64,000 nucleotides of DNA from Burkholderiaceae bacterium (lineage in GTDB: Bacteria > Pseudomonadota > Gammaproteobacteria > Burkholderiales > Burkholderiaceae_E). The translations under genes were made by a program, and so were the position numbers. This document shows, piece after piece, positions 1 to 8,000 of the stretch. Location of the stretch: positions 62,001-126,000 of the forward strand of contig JAJPES010000057.1 in assembly GCA_021166725.1 (NCBI GenBank), read 5' to 3'. Under the pieces are notes generated by a model. It made no database searches, was not told the origin of the DNA, and saw nothing but the letters and a program-made list of their open reading frames with translations. Position 1 is the stretch's first letter, and the number at the start of each line of letters is the position of its first letter.

Positions 1-565
1 ACGGGCCGTACACGGTGAAGTAGCGCAATGCCGTCACCGGCAGCGCGAACAGGTGCGCATAGCTGTGCGCCATCAGTTCGTTCGCGCGCTTGGTCGCCGC
101 GTAGAAGCTCACCGGGTGGTCCACCGCGTCGCCCTCGGAGAACGGCAGTTCGCGGTTCGCGCCGTAGACGCTCGAGCTGCTGGCGAAGACGAGATGGCGC
201 ACTTCGAGTCGCCGGCACGCTTCGAGAACGACAGTGGTGCCGGTGAGGTTGCTGTCCGAGTACGCCATCGGGTTGGTCAGCGCGTAGCGCACGCCCGCCT
301 GCGCAGCGAGATGCACGACGCGTTGCGGGCGGTGGCGATCGAAGAGCGCGTCGATGGCGGCGCGGTCAGCGATGTCGGCCTCGTGGAAGGTGAAGGCGTC
401 GTATGTGCCCAGTTTCGCGAGACGCGCGCGCTTGAGCGTGGGGTCGTAGTAGGCGTTGAGGTTGTCTACGCCGACGACGGCCTCGCCGCGCTCGAGCAGG
501 CGGCGCGCGACGTGCATGCCGATGAAGCCGGCTGCGCCGGTGAGGAGGATGGGCGCTACCCGCAC
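1..565 (-). CDS. NAD-dependent sugar-nucleotide epimerase (5' part; 3' end outside window)
   Basis: The N-terminal ~188 residues of an extended short-chain dehydrogenase/epimerase are present; the gene runs off the left edge. The Rossmann motif TGAAGFIG lies at residues 9-16, the LAAQAGVRYA segment follows, SSSSVYG holds the catalytic Ser, and Y155xxxK159 (SFYAATK) is the catalytic pair. VDNLNAYYDPTLK after the second strand is typical of UDP-glucuronate 4-epimerase and related enzymes that make precursors for capsule or LPS. The chosen start is GTG at 565, immediately after the TAA of the toxin gene, because the protein then begins a few residues before the nucleotide-binding strand. Exact substrate cannot be told from this half. 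Confidence 0.85.
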   Translation of the reverse strand, partial: MRVAPILLTGAAGFIGMHVARRLLERGEAVVGVDNLNAYYDPTLKRARLAKLGTYDAFTFHEADIADRAAIDALFDRHRPQRVVHLAAQAGVRYALTNPMAYSDSNLTGTTVVLEACRRLEVRHLVFASSSSVYGANRELPFSEGDAVDHPVSFYAATKRANELMAHSYAHLFALPVTALRYFTVYGP

Positions 566-889
566 TTAGGCAATTCCCAGAAAGACTGCCAAAGCCCGAT
601 CGATCGATGCCATGGCGGGTTCGCCGACCACGCCGATGATCGGGCCGACCTTCCTGCGCGCCACGGTCTGGATCTTGTCGACCATTACCTGCGACGGCGA
701 ACGAAGTCCGTTCGACGAATCCGGTAACAGATCGATTCGAAAGATCGGGGCATGCCTCGGTTCACTCGTTATCGGCAGCACGGTCACCGAGGGATGCTGT
801 TCGAAAAGATTCGATTGAACGACAACCGCCGGCCGCGGCTTGCCGTAATCGCCCGGAATTGCGACGGCGACGACGTCGCCGCGCTTCAT
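566..889 (-). CDS. MazF/PemK-family endoribonuclease toxin
   Basis: A 107-residue protein with the hallmarks of the MazF fold: MKRGDVVAVAIPGDYGKPRPAVVVQ at the N-terminus (residues 1-25, with the G-KPRPAVV loop), then VTVLPITSE and a VMVDKIQTV segment before the last helix. MazF toxins cleave mRNA in a sequence-specific way when free of antitoxin. The ATG start overlaps the TGA of the upstream antitoxin gene (ATGA), so the two are translationally coupled. An in-frame ATG 12 codons upstream exists but would lie inside the antitoxin gene. The stop codon directly abuts the epimerase GTG. Confidence 0.85.
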   Translation of the reverse strand: MKRGDVVAVAIPGDYGKPRPAVVVQSNLFEQHPSVTVLPITSEPRHAPIFRIDLLPDSSNGLRSPSQVMVDKIQTVARRKVGPIIGVVGEPAMASIDRALAVFLGIA

Positions 890-1095
890 TGCCACCCGTC
901 GCGGTCCGCCACTACCTCGAGCCAAGCCAGGACTTCTTCTTCCTGCGGATCACCGAGCAGCGAAAGCGACTGACGACGACACGCGGCAACGAAGGCGGGA
1001 TCCCGTGTGTCGGGAACCCACAGTTGAACCGGACGAAGGCCCGCCGCGCGCAGCGCTTCGCGATGGCGGCGAACCCGGTCTGCACTGGAACTCAT
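886..1095 (-). CDS. MazE-type antitoxin, DUF3018-like
   Basis: A 69-residue protein with the pattern RVRRHREALRAAGLRPVQLWVPDTRDP followed by an acidic C-terminal helix ending DRDGWQ, characteristic of the DUF3018 antitoxins found beside MazF toxins. It is expected to bind and neutralise the toxin and to repress the pair. Start ATG at 1095 was chosen to match family length; an in-frame ATG at 1137 would add 14 polar residues. It overlaps the toxin start by 4 nt. Confidence 0.75.
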   Translation of the reverse strand: MSSSADRVRRHREALRAAGLRPVQLWVPDTRDPAFVAACRRQSLSLLGDPQEEEVLAWLEVVADRDGWQ

Positions 1096-1145
1096 TGCCG
1101 ACTCCTCCGCTGCGTCGTTTTCGCGCGAACGTTTCATGTAACATT

Positions 1146-2465
1146 TTAACGGGCTCGCGCCGACGGGTCCATCGTCCATCCGTCGTACGCCACCCTCCCC
1201 TCCACCACCGTCGCCCGCACCCGCCCCCGCACCTCGTAGCCGAGATACGGCGTATGCCGACTCTGGCTGAGCAGCGTCTCGCGCGAGACCTTCCAATGCG
1301 CGTCCGGATCGAATACGCACAGATCCGCCGGCATGCCGATCGCGACGCGCCCCGCAGCTTCATCGATGCCTAGCACCGAAGCCGCGCGCTGCGTGATCTT
1401 CGCGAGCGCGGCGAGCAGGTCGGTCTTCGTCTCGCTCGCCCACTTCAGCGTGAGCGGCAGCAGCAGCTCGAGCGCGGTGACGCCCGGCTCGGCTTCGGCG
1501 AAGGGCAGCTGCTTCGCGTCGTCGTCCACCGGCGTGTGGTCGGAGCAGATCGCGTCGATCGTTCCGTCGGCCAGCCCCGCGCGGATCGCATCGCGATCGG
1601 CGGCGGCGCGAAACGGCGGATCGACCCGAAGGTGGCTGTCGAAGTGTCCGATGTCGACGTCGATCAGATGCACGTGATGCACGGCAACGTCGGCCGTCAC
1701 CGGCAGGCCTTCGCCCTTCGCGCGCCGCACCAGCTCGATGCCGGCCGCCGACGACAGCCGGCACAGATGCACGCGACAACCCGTGTCGCGCACGAGGTCG
1801 AGAATCGTATGGATCGCGATCGTCTCGGCGATGACCGGTATGCCCGATAGCCCGAGGCGCGCAGCGACGACGCCCGCATGCGCCACTCCGCCGCGCGCCA
1901 GGTGCGGGTCCTGCGGTTGCAGCCACACGGTATAGCCGAAGGTGTTCGCGTACTGCATCGCGCGTTGCAGCACCTGCGTGTCGAGCACCGGCGCAAGCGC
2001 CTGCGAGAAGCCGACGCAACCGGCCTGGGCGAGCTGCGCCATTTCGGTGATCACCTCGCCGGCCAGCCGCACGGTGAGCGCCCCGAGCGGGTACAGATGC
2101 GCGAGGTCGAGTCCGCGCGCCCGATGTTTCAACATCTCGACGAGGCCCGGTTCGTCGAGCGGCGGGTCGGTGTCGGGCGGGCACGACAGCGACGTGACGC
2201 CGCCGGCCACTGCCGCGTGCATCTCCGACTCGAGTGTTGCGCGGTACTCGAAACCGGGTTCGCGCAGGCGTGCGGCGAGGTCGACGAGGCCCGGCGCGAC
2301 GACGAGGCCGCGTGCATCGATCGTGCGCTGCGCGCGAAACGCCTCGGGCGGCGCGCCGATCGCGACGATGCGTCCCTCGGCGACGTGCACGTCGGCGACG
2401 CGATCGGAACCCGAAGCCGGGTCGACCACGCGAGCACCGACGATCGAGATGCGCTCCGCGCTCAT
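1146..2465 (-). CDS. pyrC': Non-catalytic dihydroorotase homologue PyrC' (PyrX), partner of PyrB
   Basis: A 439-residue dihydroorotase-fold protein. In active enzymes the first metal-binding motif is D-x-H-x-H; here the equivalent stretch [13 protein letters not shown] (residues 59-71) has Ala at 64 and Arg at 66 in place of both histidines, so the metal site is destroyed. The rest of the fold is kept ([30 protein letters not shown]). Such inactive homologues are known in Pseudomonas and betaproteobacteria, where they act structurally in the aspartate transcarbamoylase complex. The ATG overlaps the pyrB TGA by 4 nt. A separate catalytic dihydroorotase should exist elsewhere in the genome. Confidence 0.92.
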   Translation of the reverse strand: MSAERISIVGARVVDPASGSDRVADVHVAEGRIVAIGAPPEAFRAQRTIDARGLVVAPGLVDLAARLREPGFEYRATLESEMHAAVAGGVTSLSCPPDTDPPLDEPGLVEMLKHRARGLDLAHLYPLGALTVRLAGEVITEMAQLAQAGCVGFSQALAPVLDTQVLQRAMQYANTFGYTVWLQPQDPHLARGGVAHAGVVAARLGLSGIPVIAETIAIHTILDLVRDTGCRVHLCRLSSAAGIELVRRAKGEGLPVTADVAVHHVHLIDVDIGHFDSHLRVDPPFRAAADRDAIRAGLADGTIDAICSDHTPVDDDAKQLPFAEAEPGVTALELLLPLTLKWASETKTDLLAALAKITQRAASVLGIDEAAGRVAIGMPADLCVFDPDAHWKVSRETLLSQSRHTPYLGYEVRGRVRATVVEGRVAYDGWTMDPSARAR

Positions 2466-3439
2466 GCCTGCGACTGCCCGAGAAGGCTCATCACCGCCAT
2501 TCGCACGGCGATGCCGAAGGTGACCTGGTCGAGAATCACCGATTGCGGCCCGTCGGCGACCGCCGACTCGATCTCGACGCCGCGGTTCATCGGCCCCGGA
2601 TGCATGACGATGCAATCCGGCGCGGCGAGCGCGAGCTTGTCCTGCGTGAGGCCGTAGTGCTTGAAGTATTCCTGCGCCGACGGCAGCAGTGCGCCGCGCA
2701 TCCGTTCGTTCTGCAGCCGCAGCATGATGACGGCATCGACGCCGCGCAGCCCTTCGCGCATGTCGGTGTACACCTTCAGTCCGAGCTCCTCGAGGCCTCC
2801 CGGCAGCAGAGTGTGCGGACCGATCGCGCGTACCTCGGGAACGCCCAGCGTCGTGAGCGCGTGGATGTCCGAACGCGCGACGCGCGAATGCAGGATGTCG
2901 CCGACGATGGCCACCCTCAATTGCGTGAAGTCGCCCTTGAAGTGGCGGATCGTGTACATGTCGAGCAGCCCCTGCGTGGGGTGCGCGTGGCGTCCGTCGC
3001 CGGCGTTGATCACGTTCACGTGCGGCGCGTGGCCGCGCATCCGCTCGATGTGCTGCGCGATCAGGTACGGCGCGCCGCTCTCGGCATGGCGCACGACGAA
3101 CATGTCGGCGTGCATCGCCATCAGGTTGTCGATCGTGTCGAGCAGCGATTCGCCCTTCGACGTCGACGACGTGTTGATGTTCAGGTTGATCACGTCGGCC
3201 GACAGCCGCTTGGCGGCGATCTCGAAGGTGGTGCGCGTGCGCGTCGAGTTCTCGAAGAACAGGTTGAACACCGACTTGCCGCGTAGCAGCGGCACCTTCT
3301 TCACTTCGCGCGCCGACACGCCGACGAAGCTCGCGGCAGTGTCGAGGATGTGATGGATCAGCTCGCGCGGCAGCCCTTCGATCGTCAGCAGATGCCGCAG
3401 CTCGCCCTTCTCGTTCAGTTGCGGATGGCGCATCGGCAT
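2462..3439 (-). CDS. pyrB: Aspartate carbamoyltransferase catalytic subunit
   Basis: A 325-residue enzyme making carbamoyl-aspartate from carbamoyl phosphate and aspartate in de novo pyrimidine synthesis. The carbamoyl-phosphate loop [13 protein letters not shown] is at residues 61-73 (STRTRT 65-70), [11 protein letters not shown] follows in mid-protein, and [11 protein letters not shown] is near the C-terminus. It lies between pyrR and the inactive pyrC', as in betaproteobacteria, whose class A ATCase is a PyrB-PyrC' complex. Start ATG 3439 has a purine-rich GAGG upstream; ATG 3433 and a GTG at 3460 that overlaps the pyrR stop are alternatives. Confidence 0.95.
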   Translation of the reverse strand: MPMRHPQLNEKGELRHLLTIEGLPRELIHHILDTAASFVGVSAREVKKVPLLRGKSVFNLFFENSTRTRTTFEIAAKRLSADVINLNINTSSTSKGESLLDTIDNLMAMHADMFVVRHAESGAPYLIAQHIERMRGHAPHVNVINAGDGRHAHPTQGLLDMYTIRHFKGDFTQLRVAIVGDILHSRVARSDIHALTTLGVPEVRAIGPHTLLPGGLEELGLKVYTDMREGLRGVDAVIMLRLQNERMRGALLPSAQEYFKHYGLTQDKLALAAPDCIVMHPGPMNRGVEIESAVADGPQSVILDQVTFGIAVRMAVMSLLGQSQA

Positions 3440-3456
3440 CGCCTCGTTCGCCTCCG

Positions 3457-3951
3457 TCACTCGATGCGCAGCAAGAAGCGACCCTGCGCGTCGCGCGCGA
3501 ACGCATAATTGCGCGGCGCAGCCAGCGGCTGCACGGCGCCGCAGTAGCGCGCCTCGATCGGCAGCTCGCGCCCGCCGCGATCGAGCAGCACGGCAAGTTC
3601 GATGCGTGCCGGGCGTCCGTAGTCGAACAGCTCGTTCATCGCCGCGCGCACGGTGCGCCCGGTGAACAGGATGTCGTCGACCAGCACGATGTCGGCGCCG
3701 TCCACCTCGAAGGGCAGTTCGGTGCCTTTCATCTCTCCCGGCAGGCCGCGACGTCCGTAGTCGTCGCGATGGAAGGCGCTGGACAGCGAACCGAGCGGCC
3801 GCTCGAGTCCGAGGTCGGCATGCAGCCGCTCGGCGATCCACGCTCCTCCGCTGTGGATGCCGATCAGCGAGACGTCGCGGCCGGCGATGCCTTCGCGCAA
3901 GGCGCTCAGCAGCCGCGCGTAGAGCGCTTCGGCATCGGGAGTCGCGTTCAT
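3457..3951 (-). CDS. pyrR: Bifunctional pyrimidine regulatory protein / uracil phosphoribosyltransferase PyrR
   Basis: A 164-residue type I phosphoribosyltransferase. The PRPP-binding motif [17 protein letters not shown] occupies roughly residues 86-102, and the flexible-loop region with [12 protein letters not shown] lies before it. In Gram-positives PyrR attenuates pyr mRNA; in betaproteobacteria the same protein heads the pyrR-pyrB-pyrC' unit. I see no obvious attenuator upstream, because ruvX begins only 18 nt away. Confidence 0.92.
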   Translation of the reverse strand: MNATPDAEALYARLLSALREGIAGRDVSLIGIHSGGAWIAERLHADLGLERPLGSLSSAFHRDDYGRRGLPGEMKGTELPFEVDGADIVLVDDILFTGRTVRAAMNELFDYGRPARIELAVLLDRGGRELPIEARYCGAVQPLAAPRNYAFARDAQGRFLLRIE

Positions 3952-3969
3952 CCGTGGAGCGGGCGTGGG

Positions 3970-4443
3970 TCAGCGATGGGACAGGTATTGTCGCAGGATT
4001 ATCGCGGCGGCTTCCGCGTCGTCGGCTCCACGGCGTCCCCGGGCAACGAGCGCGGCCGCGGCTTCCAGGCTAGATCCGCTCTCGTCGACGAATTCGACCG
4101 GCAGGCGGAAGCGGCCGGCGAGTTGCCGCGCGAAGCGCTCGCAGCGCGCCGCGGTTTCGTGCACGTTCGAGCGATCCGCAGCTTCTGCGCCCTGCGCGGC
4201 GTCTTTTCGCCGTGCCCCGTCGGCCGGCGGCGCGCCCTCGTCCGCGGGCACCGCCGGGCGGCCGACCACGAGCAGATCGGGCCGCCACTCGTCGATCAGC
4301 GAAGCGATCGCCTTCCAGCGCCGCTCGAGCGGTTCGGCTTCGACGATGGCCAGTGCCCGGGCCGTTTGCGTCACCGTGTTGCCCAGGGCAACGCCGATGC
4401 GCAGCCGCCCGAAATCGAATCCGAGCAGCGTACTGGGCAGCAA
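3970..4443 (-). CDS. ruvX: Putative pre-16S rRNA nuclease / Holliday junction resolvase RuvX (YqgF)
   Basis: A 157-residue RNase H-fold protein with the first acidic strand [16 protein letters not shown] at residues 6-21 and a conserved VVGRP strand in the middle. About 30 residues rich in Ala, Asp and Gln are inserted after VVGRP compared with the usual short loop, and the motif normally written DERxxT/S is [10 protein letters not shown] here, so the conserved Arg is missing. These two departures make activity less certain, though position between pyrR and yqgE is the standard betaproteobacterial one. Stop is 9 nt from the yqgE frame upstream. Confidence 0.85.
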   Translation of the reverse strand: MLPSTLLGFDFGRLRIGVALGNTVTQTARALAIVEAEPLERRWKAIASLIDEWRPDLLVVGRPAVPADEGAPPADGARRKDAAQGAEAADRSNVHETAARCERFARQLAGRFRLPVEFVDESGSSLEAAAALVARGRRGADDAEAAAIILRQYLSHR

Positions 4444-4452
4444 CTCTGCTTC

Positions 4453-5022
4453 TCAAGCGTGGCCGGCCGACATCGACAGGAAGGCGGGGTCGATTCCGAG
4501 CAATCGATACGCGCCGGGCAGGCGTTCCTCGATCGGCGTATCGAAGATCAGCTCGCTGGTCGCGGGCACGCTGAGCCAGGAGTTGCGCGCGATTTCTTCC
4601 TCGAGTTGCCCCGCTCCCCAGCCGGCGTAGCCGAGCGTGACGATCATCCGGTGCGGACCCGAGCCCTCGGCGACCGCCTCGAGCACGTCCTTGGACGAGG
4701 TGAGGCCCAGCCCGTCCCCCACCGTAACGGTGGAGTTCCACTCGCCGACCGGTTCGTGCAGCACGAAGCCGCGATCCATCTGCACCGGGCCGCCGAAAAG
4801 CACCGGCGACGAAGCGAGCGGCGCGATCTCCAGCTTCAGATCGATGCGTTCGAACAGTGTGGCGAGATCGATCTGCATCGGCCGGTTGATGACCAGGCCG
4901 AGCGCGCCCTTCGGACTGTGCTCGGCGATGAACACGACGGCGCCGCCGAAGTTCGAGTCGTTCAGGCTCGGCATCGCGATCAGGAACTGGTTGGTGAAAT
5001 CGGCGCTCGTGCTCTCGACCAT
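4453..5022 (-). CDS. yqgE: YqgE/AlgH family protein
   Basis: A 189-residue UPF0301 protein of unknown biochemical role. Conserved blocks are LTNxFLIAMPSL (here FTNQFLIAMPSL, residues 9-20), a GALGLVINRPM segment, VLFGGPVQMDRGFVLH and the GYAGWGAGQLEEEIARNSWL block. The ATG at 5022 places FTNQFLIA at the usual distance from the N-terminus; an in-frame ATG 14 codons further up is less likely. It is consistently adjacent to ruvX and pyrR. Confidence 0.9.
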   Translation of the reverse strand: MVESTSADFTNQFLIAMPSLNDSNFGGAVVFIAEHSPKGALGLVINRPMQIDLATLFERIDLKLEIAPLASSPVLFGGPVQMDRGFVLHEPVGEWNSTVTVGDGLGLTSSKDVLEAVAEGSGPHRMIVTLGYAGWGAGQLEEEIARNSWLSVPATSELIFDTPIEERLPGAYRLLGIDPAFLSMSAGHA

Positions 5023-5080
5023 GGTCCGATTGTAAAGAGGTGCACCGGACGGCACAACGGACATGGCGATCGGCTCCGGA

Positions 5081-8000
5081 TCAAGACACCTGCGCGCGCG
5101 ACTTGCGCTCGTGTACGAAACCGGCCACGTGAGCGAGCAACTCGTCGTCCCGATACGGCTTGCCGAGATACGCGTTCACGCCGAGCGACATCGCGTGGTT
5201 GCGATGCTTGTCGGCCATGCGCGACGTGATCATGACGATCGGGATGTCGTGCAGGCGCTCGTCGGCCCGCACGTTGCGCGTCAGGTCGAAGCCGTCCATG
5301 CGCGGCATCTCGATGTCGACGAGCATGACGTCGGGCTGTCGATCCTGCAGTTGCCGCATCGCGTCCACGCCGTCCTTCGCGAGCATCACCTCGTAGCCTT
5401 CGCGCGCGAGCAGGCGCTGCGTGACCTTGCGCACGGTAAGCGAATCGTCGACGACCATCACGGTGGGCGGCGCCTCGGCGAGCGCGCGACCGCCGCCGGC
5501 GGGGCGCTCGACCCACAGATCGCCGAGGACCTGCTGCGCGAGACGCGCGGCGTTCAGGATCAGGACGATTTCGCCGTCGCCGAGCACCGTCGCGCCGCCG
5601 ATGCCGGGCACGCGAGCGACCTGCGAGCCGACGTTCTTGACGACGACTTCCTGGTTCCGGCTGACCGCATCGACATGCATCGCAAGCCTGAGCGAACCGG
5701 AGCGCACGACGACCAGCGGCGACAGGTGCTGCGCCAGCGGACGCCGATCGTCGAGCCCGACGAGAGCGCCGAGATAGTGCACCGGCACGCGCGCACCCTG
5801 CCATTCGATCGAGCCGTCGTCGTAGGCGGCCGCCAGCGCCTGCGGCTTGAGCTGCAGCACCTGCTCGACACTCGACGACGCAATCGCATAACGCGTATCG
5901 CCGATCGTGACGACGACCACCTGCGCGATCGCCAGCGTGAGCGGAAGATGCACGGTGAAGCGAGTGCCCTGCCCGGCCTGCGAATCGATGTCGATGCGCC
6001 CGCCCAGTCCCTGCACCTCCGACCGCACGACATCGGTGCCGACGCCGCGACCGGCTAGCTCGGTGACCTCGCTCGCCGTCGAAAAGCCCGGCGCGAAGAT
6101 CATCTCGGCGAGCTCGCGCTCGGCGGGCTGGGCATCCGCGTCGACGAGTCCGATCGAACGTGCGCGCGCCAGGATCTTCGGGTAATCGAGCCCGCGTCCG
6201 TCGTCGGCAAAGAGCAGCACGACCTCGTTGCCTTCCTGGCGCACCTCGACGCGGATCTCGCCGGCCTCCGGCTTGCCGGCCGCCAGGCGCTCTTCCGACG
6301 ATTCGATGCCGTGCGCCACCGCGTTACGCAGCAGGTGCTCGATCGGTGCGACCATCCGCTCGAGCACGCCGCGGTCGATCTCCACCGACGCACCGCGCAC
6401 GTCCAGCGAAACCCGCTTGCCGACGTCCTTCGCCGCCTGTCGAACGACGCGGTACAGCCGATCGGAAATCGTGCCGAACTGAACCATCCGCATGCGCATC
6501 AGGTTCTGCTGCAGATCGCGCAGCACCTGCGAGTGGCGCAGCATGTCCTCCGACGCCGTGTCGAGACTGCGCATCGCGTTCGTCTGCACGGTGGCGACGT
6601 CGTTCACCGACTCGGCCAGCATGCGCGTCAGTTCCTGGAAGCGCGTGTAGCGGTCGAACTCGAGCGGATCGAATTCCGCCTTCGTTTCCTTCTGGTGCGC
6701 GATGCGCGTCTGGATCTGCGACTCGGCCTGGATCTCGACCTCGCGCAATTGCGCGTGCAGCCGGGAGACGTTCTCGGTCAGGTCCTGCAGCGCCTGTCGC
6801 ATCGCGCCGAGTTCGTTCTCGAGGCGCGCGCGCGCGATCGAAACTTCACCCGAATCGTTGACCGCGCGCTCGAGCAGGTCGGCACGCACGCGAACGAGCG
6901 ACGACCCGGCGAGCGCGGGAATGCGCGGGGCTGCTCGACGCTCGCCGGCCGCCGGCGAACGGGGCTCGGTGCGGCCTTCGGCCTGGTCCTGTGCCTGCAC
7001 CGCGTCCTGCGGCGCGTCCTCGGCCTGCGGCGAATCCTCGGCCTCGTGCGTGACATCGTCGCTGCGCACGGCGGCGGCGGACTGCATCGGGGCCGGCACT
7101 TCGGTCGTCGCCGGCGTCGCTGGCGGCGATCGGCGATCGCGAATCGCCTCGAACAGCGTGACGACCGCGTCGTGGTCGGCGACCAGTTCGTCGATCAGCG
7201 CATGCGGCACGACGGTGAGCACGCTCGCCGCCTCGATGCGCGTTTCCATCTCGTGCACGCGCTGCCCGAGCTTCATCGCGCCGGCCATTCGCGCGCTGCC
7301 CTTGACCGTGTGCAGGTCGCGCATCAACTGCTGCGGCAGCGAGCGGTCGTCGGGCGTTGCCTGCCAGCCGCGAAGGTTCTCGCCGATGCGCGGCAACTGG
7401 TCGCTCGCCTCCTCGACGAAGATCGGCAGCAGGTCGGCGTCGAGTTCCTCGTCGGGAAGCCCGACGGCGGCAACCGGCTGCATCCGCGCAGCGCGCGGAT
7501 CCCAGCGCACGGCAAGCGCGTGCGCGAGCGCCAGCGCATCCGGCTCCGGATGCGGATCGTTGCCGGCGGCGAACTGATGCAGCATCGCGCGAACGCGCTC
7601 GACCGCCTGCACGTAATCGTCGAGATCGGCGGGCGCGAGCGCGCGCGCCTGGGCTCGCTGACGCAACAGGAAGGTCTCGAGCTGCTCGGCGATCGCGTGC
7701 ACTTCGTCGAGTTGCACGAGCGCCGCGCTGCCCTTGAGCGAATGCATTGCGCGCTGCGCCGCTTCGGTGGCGCTGCGCCCGGGCTGCAACGCCCAGTCGT
7801 CCGCATCGGCACCCAGTGCCGCGACGATGTCGTCGGCTTCCGAAAGGAAGATCTCGTACAGCGTTCGGCTGATCGTACGTTCGCCGATGAGGACTTCGTC
7901 GGCGGGCGGCTCGGCGACTTCGATCGTCTCCGCGTCCATCGGCTCGGCGACTTCGATCGTCTGCACCGCATTCGCTTCCGCCACTTCGACGGCCTCGGCT

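Noticed and set aside
2466-3596. Upstream in-frame extension of the pyrC' frame through pyrB
   Set aside because: The extension is Arg/Ala-rich and covers pyrB in another frame; the real start is the ATG overlapping the pyrB stop.
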